Positions 26,141-35,509 of a DNA stretch of 64,000 bases are shown in pieces; positions within the stretch are counted from its first letter, which is position 1; every line of letters begins with the position of its first letter. A program made the position numbers and the translations under genes. The stretch is from NCBI RefSeq assembly GCF_003208215.1, contig NZ_QKLW01000006.1:62001-126000 (forward strand). Reading direction: 5' to 3'. The notes under the pieces were generated by a model. The model had not been told where the DNA came from and did not search any database. It saw only the letters and a program-made list of their open reading frames with translations. Source of the DNA: Marinomonas alcarazii. Lineage in GTDB: Bacteria; Pseudomonadota; Gammaproteobacteria; Pseudomonadales; Marinomonadaceae.

Positions 26141-27589
26141 TTATTTTTGCCAAAACATAGGCGTGAATAATACCAGCAAAGTAAAGACTTCTAAACGACC
26201 CAATAACATAGAAAAACACAGCATCCATTTTGCAGGATCACTGACGCTGGTAAAGCTGGATGAGACATCGCCCAACCCTGGACCTAGGTTATTCAATGTT
26301 GCTGCAACCGCAGACCAAGCCGTGACTTGATCTAATCCTGTGGCCATAAGTCCTATCATCAATACCACGTAAACCAACAAATAGGCTGAGAAGAATCCCC
26401 ATACTGCAGAGACCACACGCTCATTAATTGCCTTGCCGCCAACCTTAACGGGAATAACGGCATTTGGATGGATCAAGCGTTTGATCTCTCGCATACCTTG
26501 TTTGAGGATCAGGAGTATACGAATGACCTTCATACCGCCACCAGTCGAGCTGGCACAGCCACCCACAAATGAGGTAACGATCAACAAGAAGGGTAAGAAA
26601 TGCGGCCATGAAGAAAAATCTGTTGTGCCAAAACCTGAGGTGGTGGCGATGGAAACACTTTCAAACACTGCATAACGTAACGAAGAGCTCCAATCATAGG
26701 TGGATGTCATTGCCAGTACCAATGTAGACAGTACGCAGGTGCTTAGCAAAATAAACAAAAAGAATCGGGCTTCAGGATCTCTAAAATAATGCCAGACACT
26801 TTTGTGACGCCAAGCGTAGAAATGCAGTGCGAAGTTGAACGCCGATACAATCATAAAAAAGGTACAAATCATTTCGATAGCGACGCTGTTGAAGTAACCA
26901 ATACTCTCATCATGGGTCGAGAAACCGCCAATCGCCACGGTGGAGAAACTGTGACAAATCGCATCGAACAAGCTCATACCTGCGATCCAATAACCTAATG
27001 CGCAGACAGTGGTTAACGTGGCGTAAATGTACCAAAGGGCCTTCGCGGTTTCGGCAATTCGAGGTGTCAGTTTGGTGTCTTTTACCGGTCCTGGTGTCTC
27101 TGCTCGATAGAGCTGCATACCACCGATACCCAACATCGGCATGATGGCAACGGCCAATACGATAATACCCATACCACCTAACCAAGTGAGAAGCTGGCGA
27201 TAAAAAAGAATCGACTGAGGCAAATCATCGATGCCAGTGAGAATCGTCGCCCCTGTCGTTGTGAGACCAGAAATGGATTCAAATAGCGCATCGGTAAAAG
27301 TGAGTTCTGGGTTTTCGGCTAGAAAGAATGGCACAGAACCGAACAAGCCTAGCACTGTCCAGAACAATACAGTAACCAAGAAACCGTCACGAATTTTTAA
27401 CTCGCCACGTTCTCGACGAACTGGAAACCAGAGTAAAAAACCACCGATTAAGTTGATACCTAACGCATAAAGAAACGCATTGAGCGCACCATCAGAGTAA
27501 ATTAAAGAGACAATGATTGGTGGAATCAGTGACACACTGAATACCATAACCAATAATCCGATGACTCGTAAAATAACACTAAAATGCAT
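26141..27589 (-). CDS. trkH: Trk potassium uptake system, membrane subunit TrkH
   Basis: 482-residue K+ channel-like transporter with four pore repeats. Selectivity-filter-like segments are seen in ISGLTTTGATIL, FSTVAIGGFSTHD, SIATTSGFGTTDF and AATLNNLGPGLG. It also has FVGGCASSTGGGMKVIRILL, the TrkH/TrkG signature. It works with TrkA (next gene upstream) as NAD/ATP-binding regulator. AGGAAG precedes ATG 27589. It is transcribed after trkA, with two hairpins in the 156-base gap. Confidence 0.96.
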   Translation of the reverse strand: MHFSVILRVIGLLVMVFSVSLIPPIIVSLIYSDGALNAFLYALGINLIGGFLLWFPVRRERGELKIRDGFLVTVLFWTVLGLFGSVPFFLAENPELTFTDALFESISGLTTTGATILTGIDDLPQSILFYRQLLTWLGGMGIIVLAVAIMPMLGIGGMQLYRAETPGPVKDTKLTPRIAETAKALWYIYATLTTVCALGYWIAGMSLFDAICHSFSTVAIGGFSTHDESIGYFNSVAIEMICTFFMIVSAFNFALHFYAWRHKSVWHYFRDPEARFFLFILLSTCVLSTLVLAMTSTYDWSSSLRYAVFESVSIATTSGFGTTDFSSWPHFLPFLLIVTSFVGGCASSTGGGMKVIRILLILKQGMREIKRLIHPNAVIPVKVGGKAINERVVSAVWGFFSAYLLVYVVLMIGLMATGLDQVTAWSAVAATLNNLGPGLGDVSSSFTSVSDPAKWMLCFSMLLGRLEVFTLLVLFTPMFWQK

Positions 27590-27604
27590 ACTTGCTTCCT
27601 AGAG

Positions 27605-27665
27605 CCTAACGCTCTTGTGTCGTTAGGTCTGCGTTAAATTTCTGATGAAGCCCTTATTGGGCTTC
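27605..27665. repeat. Two hairpins between trkA and trkH
   Basis: CCTAACG/CGTTAGG (27605-27611 with 27621-27627) and GAAGCCC/GGGCTTC (27647-27653 with 27659-27665). Neither is followed by a clear T run on the minus strand, so attenuation or mRNA processing between the two genes is more likely than full termination. Confidence 0.5.
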
Positions 27666-27745
27666 TTACTTGTCTTACCGTATTTCTTCTTAAGCAAGGT
27701 TAACAAACCCTAACGACTGGTCGTGTTAAGGCATGTAGGGAGCGG

Positions 27746-29119
27746 TTAGAAGAAAGTCAGTCCTACTTGGAAGAGTTGCTCCACTGCAGGAATTTGCTTT
27801 TTATTCGTCACGAAGATAATGACGTGATCTTCCGCCTGAATCACTAATTCACTGGTAGCGACAAGCATATCGTCCTCGCGAACGATGGCACCAATGGTTG
27901 CGCCTTCCGGCAAGTTCAAATTCGCTATGCTGCGGCCAACCACTTTGGAGGAGCGATAATCGCCATGCGCTACTGCCTCTAATGCTTCCGCCGCACCTTT
28001 ACGCATGGAGTGTACGTTAACCACGTCACCGCGTCGGATATAACTAAGCAGCGAACTAATGGTGGTTTGTTGAGGCGAAATCGCAATGTCGATCATGCCT
28101 TCTTGAACAATGTCCACATACGCAGGGTTATTAATGATGGTCATAACCGTACGTACGCCGAGCACTTTTGCCAACATGGAAGACATAATGTTGGCTTCAT
28201 CGTTGTTGGTTAAGGCGCAGAATACATCAGTGGATTCGATGTTCTCTTCCAGTAGCAATTCCTGTTTAGAAGCATCACCATTCAAAACAATGGTGTTGTC
28301 GAGGGTTTCAGACAAATAACGGCAACGCTCAGGGTCACGCTCGATAATTTTAACGCGATATTCTTTTTCTAAACTTTGCGCCAAACGTTCACCAATGTTA
28401 CCGCCACCGGCAATAATGATGCGTCGATATGGAACGTCTAATGGGCGCAGTTCACTCATGACATCCAATACATCTCGCTGTGCGGTCAGGAAGAAGACTT
28501 CGTCATTGGCGTGAATGTGCGTATTGCCGTCAGGAGAAATCGACTTGCCATCTCGGTAGATTGCAGCAATACGAGTTTGAATCGATGGCATATGCTCTTT
28601 CAAAAAGCTGATTGGCTGATCGATGAGAGGGCCGCCCTTTTCTGCTTTCACCACAACCAATTGCACTTTGCCTTCGGCGAACTCCATTACCTGCAACGCG
28701 CCTGGATAACGTATTAATCGGCTAAGGTGTTTGGTGACTTCTTTTTCTGGGCTGATACGAACATCCAATGGGATGGCGGCATCAGCAAATAGCTCTGGGT
28801 ATTTTGCGTAAGCGCTAGAACGAACACGACCTATCTTGGTCGGTGTTTTAAATAAAGTATGAGCGACCTGACATGCGATCATATTGGTTTCGTCTTGGTT
28901 GCTTACCGCGATCAACATATCGGCGTCGTTACAACCAGCTTGATCTAATACATCCGGGTGTGACCCGCTACCTTCTACGGTTTGAATATCGAGACGATCT
29001 TGCAGCTCTCTAAGGCGAGTGAGGTCTGTATCAATGACGGTAATATCGTTATCTTCACTTGCTAGGTTTTCTGCAAGCGTCGCGCCGACTTGGCCCGCAC
29101 CTATAATGATGATTTTCAT
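27746..29119 (-). CDS. trkA: Trk potassium uptake system, NAD-binding regulatory subunit TrkA
   Basis: Peripheral membrane protein of 457 residues with two RCK units. N-domain 1 starts IIIGAGQVGATLAENLASEDNDITVID (residues 3-29). N-domain 2 starts IIIAGGGNIGERLAQSLEKEYRVKIIERD (about 235). Each is followed by a TrkA_C domain. Length equals E. coli TrkA (458). It follows rsmB in the def-fmt-rsmB-trkA order common in gammaproteobacteria, but with a terminator in the gap. Confidence 0.97.
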   Translation of the reverse strand: MKIIIIGAGQVGATLAENLASEDNDITVIDTDLTRLRELQDRLDIQTVEGSGSHPDVLDQAGCNDADMLIAVSNQDETNMIACQVAHTLFKTPTKIGRVRSSAYAKYPELFADAAIPLDVRISPEKEVTKHLSRLIRYPGALQVMEFAEGKVQLVVVKAEKGGPLIDQPISFLKEHMPSIQTRIAAIYRDGKSISPDGNTHIHANDEVFFLTAQRDVLDVMSELRPLDVPYRRIIIAGGGNIGERLAQSLEKEYRVKIIERDPERCRYLSETLDNTIVLNGDASKQELLLEENIESTDVFCALTNNDEANIMSSMLAKVLGVRTVMTIINNPAYVDIVQEGMIDIAISPQQTTISSLLSYIRRGDVVNVHSMRKGAAEALEAVAHGDYRSSKVVGRSIANLNLPEGATIGAIVREDDMLVATSELVIQAEDHVIIFVTNKKQIPAVEQLFQVGLTFF

Positions 29120-29380
29120 AGTTTGCCTTATTCACCTTAGAGTGAGCATTGTTTGTTGTGAGCTCGTGATTGTATGTCAGAGTGTATTTTTACTCGAATC
29201 CAGTAATGCAAGTTTACCCACATAAAGATCATTATTTAACTTGAAGTTGCTAAATAGTCGTAATTATTTTTGTTGATTCTACGGCACAGCGGTTGATCGG
29301 TTATTAAGACATGTTTTGGTAACGATCAGAGTAACGAAATGGCGAAAAGACTCTGTCAATGACAACCTGTTTTTTTCCAG

Positions 29381-29430
29381 AAAAAAGCCCAGTAATCTGT
29401 GTTCCATGTGAAACAAATTACTGGGCTTTC
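29381..29430 (-). terminator. Terminator of the def-fmt-rsmB unit
   Basis: GCCCAGTAAT (29387-29396) pairs with ATTACTGGGC (29417-29426). The minus-strand transcript then runs into six T (forward A tract 29381-29386). The 20-base loop contains the parS-like 16-mer at 29400-29415. Confidence 0.85.
29400..29415. promoter_or_regulatory. parS-like site 1 (degenerate)
   Basis: TGTTCCATGTGAAACA differs from the ParB-site consensus TGTTNCACGTGAAACA at one position (T for C at position 8). Confidence 0.55.
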
Positions 29431-29491
29431 TATAAATTTTCTATTACAACAATGACCTGTCTGTGCCTACTTTGGCTTGGCTAGAGTTTGG

Positions 29492-30838
29492 CTAGGATTT
29501 TTTCAGCAGGCAATAATAGAAGCCATCGTGCCCTTCGATGGTCGGAAATAGCTGCCGACCATGACTCACAGGAATCCCCCACTCTAATGCGAATTCGGGA
29601 GCCAAAGTATTCATCGCAACTTCTTTTGCGTCTGTTTGGTGCTCAAGAAAGTGTTGGATCTGACGTTCATTTTCTTCAGGCATTAATGAGCAGGTTGCGT
29701 ATAACAGGTAGCCGCCTGATTTTAGCGTCCCCCAAACCTTACTCAGTATTTCGCGCTGGATAAGCACCAGCTGATCAATATCTGCTGGTTTGCGATTAAT
29801 TTTGATATCCGGATTTCGGCGAATAACGCCTGTGGCAGAGCAAGGTACATCTAGCAGTACTTTGTCGAATTGCTCTCCATCCCACCACGAATCCGTCGCG
29901 CCAGCATCAGCACAAATCAAGTTAGCATTAAAGCCTAGGCGTTCAATGTTGGACTCGATTTTTTCCATTCGCCAAGGTTCTAGCTCAACAGCGGTTAAGT
30001 CGATGCCATTGCCTTTTTCCAATAGGTGTCCTGTTTTTCCACCTGGAGCAGCACACGCGTCTAATATTTTTTCGCCGGGTTTCGGATTTAGAATATGCGC
30101 TGACAATTGAGCCGCTTCATCTTGCACACTGACAAAGCCTTCTTCAAAACTAGGTAACTCGCCAACGCGTACTGCATTTTTAAGGTACAGAGCCGATGTA
30201 GAGAAGTCGCCCGGATAGGATTTTATACCTAATTCGTTAAGTTGCTCTTGGTATGTTTCACGTGAAACTTGGCTTTCATTAATTCGAATACACATGGGTG
30301 GATGAGTATTGCTGGCATCAACAATGGCTTCAAATTGCTCTGGCCAATGCTTAATGTAACGCTTTAGCAGCCACTTTGGTTGGTTGTATTCAACGGATGG
30401 TGTCGATTCAAGGCTTGCAATAATATCGTCAGCTTCGCGTTGAAAGCGTCGCAGAACGGCGTTCATTAATTTGGTTGCCCAGTCTTTTTTAAGCAGTCGG
30501 CACGCTTCTACCGTTTCGTTAACGGCTGCATGATCTGGTGTGTTCATGTAGCTTAATTGGTATAAGCCTAGAAGTAAGGTTGCATATAAATCTGTGTCCT
30601 TTTCTTCAAAAGGATGAGCCAATAAGTGTAAGGCGATGCTGTTTAGTTTTGGGTACTGTCGGCAAACGCCAAAGCATAGTTCTTTTAATAAGGGGATGTG
30701 TTCACTTGCCACATCCGCTTGGTGCCGAGCAAGCTGAGTACTGAGCGAACCTTGTTGAAGCAAAATATTGGTAATGACTTCTATCGCGACTTGTCTTGCA
30801 CTGTGTTGGATGGATGGCGCGCTATCTTTGTGATTCAT
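29492..30838 (-). CDS. rsmB: 16S rRNA (cytosine-967-C5)-methyltransferase RsmB
   Basis: 448 residues. The N-terminal NusB-like RNA-binding domain spans about residues 10-145. The SAM-dependent Rossmann domain carries DACAAPGGKTGHLLE (motif I), LLDVPCSATGVIRRNPDIK (motif IV cysteine) and LLYATCSLMPEENE (motif VI, catalytic cysteine). ATG 30838 overlaps the fmt stop by 4 bases. A parS-like palindrome lies inside the gene at 30254-30269. Confidence 0.96.
   Translation of the reverse strand: MNHKDSAPSIQHSARQVAIEVITNILLQQGSLSTQLARHQADVASEHIPLLKELCFGVCRQYPKLNSIALHLLAHPFEEKDTDLYATLLLGLYQLSYMNTPDHAAVNETVEACRLLKKDWATKLMNAVLRRFQREADDIIASLESTPSVEYNQPKWLLKRYIKHWPEQFEAIVDASNTHPPMCIRINESQVSRETYQEQLNELGIKSYPGDFSTSALYLKNAVRVGELPSFEEGFVSVQDEAAQLSAHILNPKPGEKILDACAAPGGKTGHLLEKGNGIDLTAVELEPWRMEKIESNIERLGFNANLICADAGATDSWWDGEQFDKVLLDVPCSATGVIRRNPDIKINRKPADIDQLVLIQREILSKVWGTLKSGGYLLYATCSLMPEENERQIQHFLEHQTDAKEVAMNTLAPEFALEWGIPVSHGRQLFPTIEGHDGFYYCLLKKS
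30254..30269. promoter_or_regulatory. parS-like site 2 (inside rsmB)
   Basis: TGTTTCACGTGAAACT matches the parS consensus at 15 of 16 positions, with a perfect GTTTCACGTGAAAC core of 14 bases. Confidence 0.75.
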
Positions 30839-31821
30839 GCTGTTTGCTCGTTAAGACCAAAACGTTGGCCAATCTCTAGGGCGGCTTTATGTTTGCCGTT
30901 AAGTGCGTCTTGAACTTTCATGCGCTTGCCACCGGCAAACTGGATTTCAGTAATGAGGATAGAACCTTGTCCTGTTGCAACAATAACGCCCTCTTTACTG
31001 ACAACTAAAATATCGCCGGGTGTGGAAGCTTCGTCGCTGACGCTAGCAATGTGTGCGGCATGGATTTTCATCACGCCAGCAATGCTGTTGGTATAAGCCA
31101 CAGGCCATGGCGATAGGCCACGAATTTGGCGTTCAATCAATTTCGCAGACGATGCCCAATTCACATCACCTTCTTGTTTGGTTAATTTTGCTGCGTAACA
31201 AGAAAGGCTTTCGTCTTGCGGCTCTGGCACTAACGTCCCAGCTTTCAATTTCTCTAACGCCTCAATTAAGGCGTTACCACCAAGCACTGCTAGGCGATCA
31301 TGCAGTGTTGCAGACGTGTCTGTTGGCTTAATATCGCAGTGCGCTTTTAACAACATGTCACCCGTATCTAAACCCACATCCATTTGCATAATGGTGATGC
31401 CTGTTTCGCTGTCACCTGCAATCAAAGAGCGATGAATAGGTGCCGCTCCACGCCAACGAGGCAGCAAGGAAGCGTGAACATTGATGCAACCAAGTTTGGG
31501 TGTATCCAAAACAACTTTCGGAAGAATGATGCCATACGCAGCGACAATCATAATGTCCGCCTCTAAAGCCGCCAGCTGTTCTTTGTCTTCATCTAGCTTG
31601 AAGTTTAGTGGCTGATAAACAGGAATGTTGTTGGCGATAGCAAGTTGCTTAACTGGGCTCTGAACCAATTTTTGGCCTCGGCCTGCTGGGCGGTCTGGCT
31701 GAGTATAAACGCCGACGATCTCATATTGGTTTTCTGTTTTGGAGTCTAAGACTGCTTGTAAGCTAGCCGCTGCGAATTCGGGTGTGCCAGCAAAAACGAT
31801 ACGAAGTGGTGAGGTTGGCAT
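30835..31821 (-). CDS. fmt: Methionyl-tRNA formyltransferase
   Basis: Formylates initiator Met-tRNA with 10-formyl-THF. 328 residues (E. coli 315). The start IVFAGTPEFAAASLQAVL, catalytic segment GCINVHASLLPRWRGAAPIHRSLIAGDSETGITIMQMDVGLDTGDML, and a C-terminal OB-like domain are visible. AAGGA lies 5' of ATG 31821. Operon def-fmt-rsmB, with a hairpin between def and fmt. Confidence 0.97.
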   Translation of the reverse strand: MPTSPLRIVFAGTPEFAAASLQAVLDSKTENQYEIVGVYTQPDRPAGRGQKLVQSPVKQLAIANNIPVYQPLNFKLDEDKEQLAALEADIMIVAAYGIILPKVVLDTPKLGCINVHASLLPRWRGAAPIHRSLIAGDSETGITIMQMDVGLDTGDMLLKAHCDIKPTDTSATLHDRLAVLGGNALIEALEKLKAGTLVPEPQDESLSCYAAKLTKQEGDVNWASSAKLIERQIRGLSPWPVAYTNSIAGVMKIHAAHIASVSDEASTPGDILVVSKEGVIVATGQGSILITEIQFAGGKRMKVQDALNGKHKAALEIGQRFGLNEQTA

Positions 31822-31834
31822 AACGGTTCCTTAA

Positions 31835-31861
31835 CAAAAAATCAGGCCAAAGCCTGATTTT
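31835..31861 (-). terminator. Hairpin between def and fmt
   Basis: AAAATCAGGC (31838-31847) pairs with GCCTGATTTT (31852-31861) around a 4-base loop, followed on the minus strand by T residues. It probably partially terminates def transcripts before fmt. Confidence 0.7.
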
Positions 31862-31906
31862 ATCATTCGAGTATCAATGTTCTTTGGGTCAAAAAGAGCG
31901 TTCTTC

Positions 31907-32422
31907 TTAACCTTGTTTCTGAGCCAGTTTGTGGGCTTTTTCTAGTTTGCTTTTGATGCGGTTGCGTTTTAATGGCGACAAGTAATCAACCATCAATTTG
32001 CCATCAAGGTGATCGACTTCATGTTGCACACAAACCGCCATTAGCTCGTCGACTTCTAAAGAGAAAGCTTTGCCATGACGATCTAATGCGTTGACGCGCA
32101 CTTTAGCCGCACGATAAATGTGCTCATAAAAACCTGGCACAGACAAACAGCCTTCTTGGAACTCGTTTGGTTCTTCGTCTAATACTTCAAATTCAGGGTT
32201 GATAAAAACGATCGGCTCGTTACGTTCTTCAGAAAAATCCATCACAACAAGGCGGTAGTGATAATCCACCTGTGTTGCTGCCAAGCCCAAACCATTTTCG
32301 TCGTACATGGTGTCTAGCATGTCGTCGATTTTAGTTTGCAGCTCATCAGTAAATTCGGTAATAGGCTCCGCAACTTTGCGTAAGCGTTTGTCTGGGTATT
32401 CAAGTACAGTTAAAACAGCCAT
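31907..32422 (-). CDS. def: Peptide deformylase
   Basis: Removes the formyl group from nascent proteins. 171 residues from ATG 32422, which gives the standard N-terminus [18 protein letters not shown]; a longer frame to 32464 is not needed. Motif 1 GLAATQVD, motif 2 EGCLSVPGF (metal cysteine) and motif 3 [11 protein letters not shown] (HExxH metal site) are intact. Divergent from dprA. Confidence 0.97.
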   Translation of the reverse strand: MAVLTVLEYPDKRLRKVAEPITEFTDELQTKIDDMLDTMYDENGLGLAATQVDYHYRLVVMDFSEERNEPIVFINPEFEVLDEEPNEFQEGCLSVPGFYEHIYRAAKVRVNALDRHGKAFSLEVDELMAVCVQHEVDHLDGKLMVDYLSPLKRNRIKSKLEKAHKLAQKQG

Positions 32423-32654
32423 GATCTTTTCCAACGATGTGTCTTTGTTCATGAGCGGAGACACTTTCTCCTACTCTTTTCATTGACTCTATTGTAACGC
32501 AAGTCTGGCTATTGAGCAGTCTTCTCGTGGCGGTTTTTTGGTCAATATGATTGAATAGCCCCAATAGGCTGAGACTATTTATTCTCAGCTTGGTGTTTTT
32601 ATTATTTGTTTGGGCAAGGAATGCTCAAAATTCATTTGTAAGGAAGCTATTAAC

Positions 32655-33938
32655 ATGTCGACTTATAACACCACAGGTTTGTCGAAAACCGATTGGTTAT
32701 GCCTCAGTCTCTTATCGGGAATCGGTCCGTCTCGACTCTCTCGTCTTTATACTTACCTTAGTCAGCTTGACCACCCTGAGCCAACAGATGGCGCTGAAAC
32801 CTTATCCTTGTTTGCTACCGAGACTTCAACAGCAACCATTTCTCATGATCTGTTAACCGCTTTAAAGTGGCCAGACATTACTGCACGTCAGGCCATGGAA
32901 TATTTTTCCAACGGTACCCTTAGCAAGGAACAAGAAACCAAACGTGATGAATCGCTAGCATGGCTAGAAGACGCCAACCATCACTTAGTACTGCAAGAAG
33001 ATGAGCACTACCCAAAAGCGTTAAAAGAAATCTCCGTGGCGCCAGCCTTCCTGTATGTGGAAGGCAACCCAGATGGGTTGGCGTTTCCGAAAATCGGCAT
33101 TGTGGGTGCGCGTAAGTGTTCACGCTATGGCCGAGACGCTACCTTTCAATTCGCTGAGCAATTGTCCGCTCGTGGTATTTGCGTGGTCAGTGGCGGTGCG
33201 ATGGGAATTGATACCGCCGCCCATCAAGGGGCCTTATACAGCAAAACAACGCCAACCATTGCCGTCATGGGAACAGGCTTATTTCACCGCTATCCACATC
33301 ATAATCGTGAGATGTTTGAAGAGATTCTAGAACAAGATGGCGCATTAATAAGTGAATACCCACTATCAACCAGTCCTCGCCCTCACCTATTCCCACCGCG
33401 TAATCGAATCATCAGCGGTTTGAGTATGGGTGTATTGGTATCTGAGGCATCGGTAAAAAGTGGCTCTTTGATCAGTGCCAGTTATGCTATCCAACAAAAC
33501 CGAGAAGTATTCGCCTTGCCTGGGCGTTTAACGGATCCCAAATCAGAAGGCTGTCATCAGCTACTGAGACAAGGTGCGACTTTAGTTCGCCATGTGGATG
33601 ATATCTTCACTGAGTGTTCAGCGCTTTCCTCTGTTCCTCTGCTAAAGAGCTCGGCTAGCGCAAGCAAGGATAATACAAGATCGCAATCTACAAATAGACA
33701 TCAGGCGTCGGATAGCTCCCCTATTCTAGTATCGAATCAGCTTCGTGCTTTACCGGAATCTACCTCGGAGAATGCCAAGGCGGTTATTGCTATGATGGAA
33801 CAAGAAGCGCAACCAATGGATTTTGATGCCTTGATTCGGCAAAGCAAAATGGCTGCGGGGCTGATGATGCAGGTGCTAATGGAATTGGAGCTGTATGGTT
33901 GTGTGGAGAATCGAGAAGGTCTTTATTGTCGTTGTTAA
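32655..33938 (+). CDS. dprA: DNA-protecting protein DprA (Smf)
   Basis: Loads RecA on incoming single-stranded DNA during natural transformation. 427 residues from ATG 32655, with AAGGAAG at 32640-32646. The Rossmann domain includes IGIVGARKCSRYGRDATFQFAEQL, VVSGGAMGIDTAAHQGAL, YPHHNREMFEEI and PPRNRIISGLSMGVLVSEASVKSGSLISASYAIQQNREVFALPG. The C-terminal winged helix follows a low-complexity serine-rich linker (about residues 325-365). An 11-bp inverted repeat straddles the stop codon. Confidence 0.95.
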   Translation: MSTYNTTGLSKTDWLCLSLLSGIGPSRLSRLYTYLSQLDHPEPTDGAETLSLFATETSTATISHDLLTALKWPDITARQAMEYFSNGTLSKEQETKRDESLAWLEDANHHLVLQEDEHYPKALKEISVAPAFLYVEGNPDGLAFPKIGIVGARKCSRYGRDATFQFAEQLSARGICVVSGGAMGIDTAAHQGALYSKTTPTIAVMGTGLFHRYPHHNREMFEEILEQDGALISEYPLSTSPRPHLFPPRNRIISGLSMGVLVSEASVKSGSLISASYAIQQNREVFALPGRLTDPKSEGCHQLLRQGATLVRHVDDIFTECSALSSVPLLKSSASASKDNTRSQSTNRHQASDSSPILVSNQLRALPESTSENAKAVIAMMEQEAQPMDFDALIRQSKMAAGLMMQVLMELELYGCVENREGLYCRC

Positions 33939-33959
33939 GTAAACGTTGCAGACCTTCTC
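33911..33959. repeat. Inverted repeat across the dprA 3' end
   Basis: CGAGAAGGTCT (33911-33921) and AGACCTTCTCG (33949-33959) are perfectly complementary and enclose the dprA stop codon. It may act as a terminator or 3' stabiliser; there is no strong T run. Confidence 0.5.
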
Positions 33960-34009
33960 GCTTTCAAAGTGACACTCTTGATAGGCAGTGATTACTAGAT
34001 AGACAGCGA

Positions 34010-34426
34010 TTAAATATCGCTAAAAATATCTTTCTTTAATTGCTTAATATCACGGCGCTCTTTTTTATTCGGCTTGTGGTCGGACATAATCCGGCCGCCA
34101 AACGATTTGTTTTCTAGGGCGCGTTTTTCACGTTTTGCGATCGACTCTGGGGTTTCCTCATAAAGCAATTGTGCTTCTGGTGCGCCACGGCGTTGTTCGC
34201 TAATTGCTTTGATTTCCACGATCTTTTCGTCCCAGCCAAGACGTATACCAATTAAGGCGCCAACTTCCACATTGCGACTGGCTTTACCCTTACTTCCATT
34301 GTAAGTCACCTTGCCGCCATCGATGGCGTCTTTACAAAGTGAGCGAGTTTTAAAAAAACGTGCGGCCCATAGCCACTTATCTAAACGAACGGCTTGTGGT
34401 GCCGACTGCTTTTCTGGTTTACTCAT
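34010..34426 (-). CDS. hslR: Ribosome-associated heat-shock protein Hsp15
   Basis: 138-residue S4-domain RNA-binding protein that acts on stalled 50S subunits carrying peptidyl-tRNA. The S4 part is VRLDKWLWAARFFKTRSLCKDAIDGGKVTYNG (about residues 14-45), and the basic C-terminal tail is KKERRDIKQLKKDIF. Length matches E. coli Hsp15 (133). Divergent from cysQ with 44 bases between the starts. Confidence 0.93.
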   Translation of the reverse strand: MSKPEKQSAPQAVRLDKWLWAARFFKTRSLCKDAIDGGKVTYNGSKGKASRNVEVGALIGIRLGWDEKIVEIKAISEQRRGAPEAQLLYEETPESIAKREKRALENKSFGGRIMSDHKPNKKERRDIKQLKKDIFSDI

Positions 34427-34470
34427 AAAGAATGCGTTGACCCTATTCTGTTGTCATATTTGAGGCTGTT

Positions 34471-35319
34471 ATGCAGGACGTAAATAACCACCCAATTTTC
34501 CAAGCTCTTCAAAAAATAATACACGATGCCGCCGATGTGATCATGGATATTTATCAACGTGCCGATTTGGGTATCGAGCAAAAACGGGACGACAGTCCAG
34601 TGACCGCTGCCGATCTCGCTGCACACAAAGTGATTCTAGCAGGTTTGCAATCACTTACACCTGATATTCCTGTTCTTTCAGAAGAGGGTGTGGTGACGTT
34701 TGAAGAGCGTTCTAAATGGTCAATGTTATGGATCGTTGACCCGCTCGATGGCACCAAAGAATTTATCAAGCGCAATGGTGAATTCAGTATCAACATTGCC
34801 TTGGTTGAAAATGGCGCGCCGATTCTTGGCGTGGTGTATTTACCAACCACAACGGAAGGTTATTTCGGCGTGACCAAAGCGTGGCAAGATTTGCCTGTTG
34901 GTGCGTTCAAATGGCAAGGCGACGAATACGAACGCATCAACGTTCGTGAGCCTCGCGAACCTATTATTGCCATGACCAGTCGTAGCCACGGCCCTGCTCT
35001 TCCAGCCTCGCTAAAAAACAAATTAAAGCAAAGCTACGAGCAAGTACGAGAACTGCCAAAAGGCAGCTCAATTAAAGGCTGTCGAATTGCCGAAGGGATT
35101 GCGGACTTGCATCTGCGTCGTGGCCCAACCAGTGAATGGGACACCGCCGCTCAGCAAGCCATTATCGAAGCCGCGGGCGGCATGCTCGTCACCCCGGATG
35201 GAAAGCCGTTTCGTTACAACCAAAGAGAGACCCTACTTAATGGCCACTTCTTTGTATCGGGTGCTGAACTTGCCCCGTATGTGATGAACTGGTATCTAGA
35301 AAACGAGGAAGAAGAGTAA
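34471..35319 (+). CDS. cysQ: 3'(2'),5'-bisphosphate nucleotidase CysQ
   Basis: Hydrolyses PAP to AMP, protecting sulfate assimilation. 282 residues of the inositol-monophosphatase fold. Mg ligands are visible in SEEG, WIVDPLDGTKEFIKRNGEF and SEWDTAAQQAIIEAAGG. GAGG precedes ATG 34471. A terminator-like hairpin overlaps its stop codon. Confidence 0.94.
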   Translation: MQDVNNHPIFQALQKIIHDAADVIMDIYQRADLGIEQKRDDSPVTAADLAAHKVILAGLQSLTPDIPVLSEEGVVTFEERSKWSMLWIVDPLDGTKEFIKRNGEFSINIALVENGAPILGVVYLPTTTEGYFGVTKAWQDLPVGAFKWQGDEYERINVREPREPIIAMTSRSHGPALPASLKNKLKQSYEQVRELPKGSSIKGCRIAEGIADLHLRRGPTSEWDTAAQQAIIEAAGGMLVTPDGKPFRYNQRETLLNGHFFVSGAELAPYVMNWYLENEEEE

Positions 35320-35338
35320 GCGTTACTCTTCTTCTATA
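35308..35338 (+). terminator. Terminator overlapping the cysQ stop codon
   Basis: GAAGAAGAGTAA (35308-35319, including the stop) pairs perfectly with TTACTCTTCTTC (35323-35334) around a GCG loop, with a T-rich stem end. Confidence 0.6.
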
Positions 35339-35381
35339 TCCCTTCCTTTACCTTTACCTATACCTAAGCGCCTTATCTGAT

Positions 35382-35397
35382 TGTTTCACGTGAAAAA
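35382..35397. promoter_or_regulatory. parS-like site 3 (between cysQ and the effector gene)
   Basis: TGTTTCACGTGAAAAA matches the parS consensus at 15 of 16 positions and contains the perfect TTTCACGTGAAA palindrome. Confidence 0.7.
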
Positions 35398-35509
35398 ACT
35401 CAATATATTCAATCTGTGTCTTAATATTTTCTATTAGAATTGATTCATTTTTCTGCAACCAATAAAATCTACACAATTAACATTCATAAACTGCGACAAG
35501 GATTTGTCC

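Larger units (their letters stand above)
29120..29491. other. Intergenic region between trkA and rsmB
   Basis: 372 bases. It holds the rsmB terminator (29381-29430) with a parS-like site in its loop and, nearer trkA, AT-rich sequence that must contain the trkA promoter. No ORF or RNA gene supported. Confidence 0.5.
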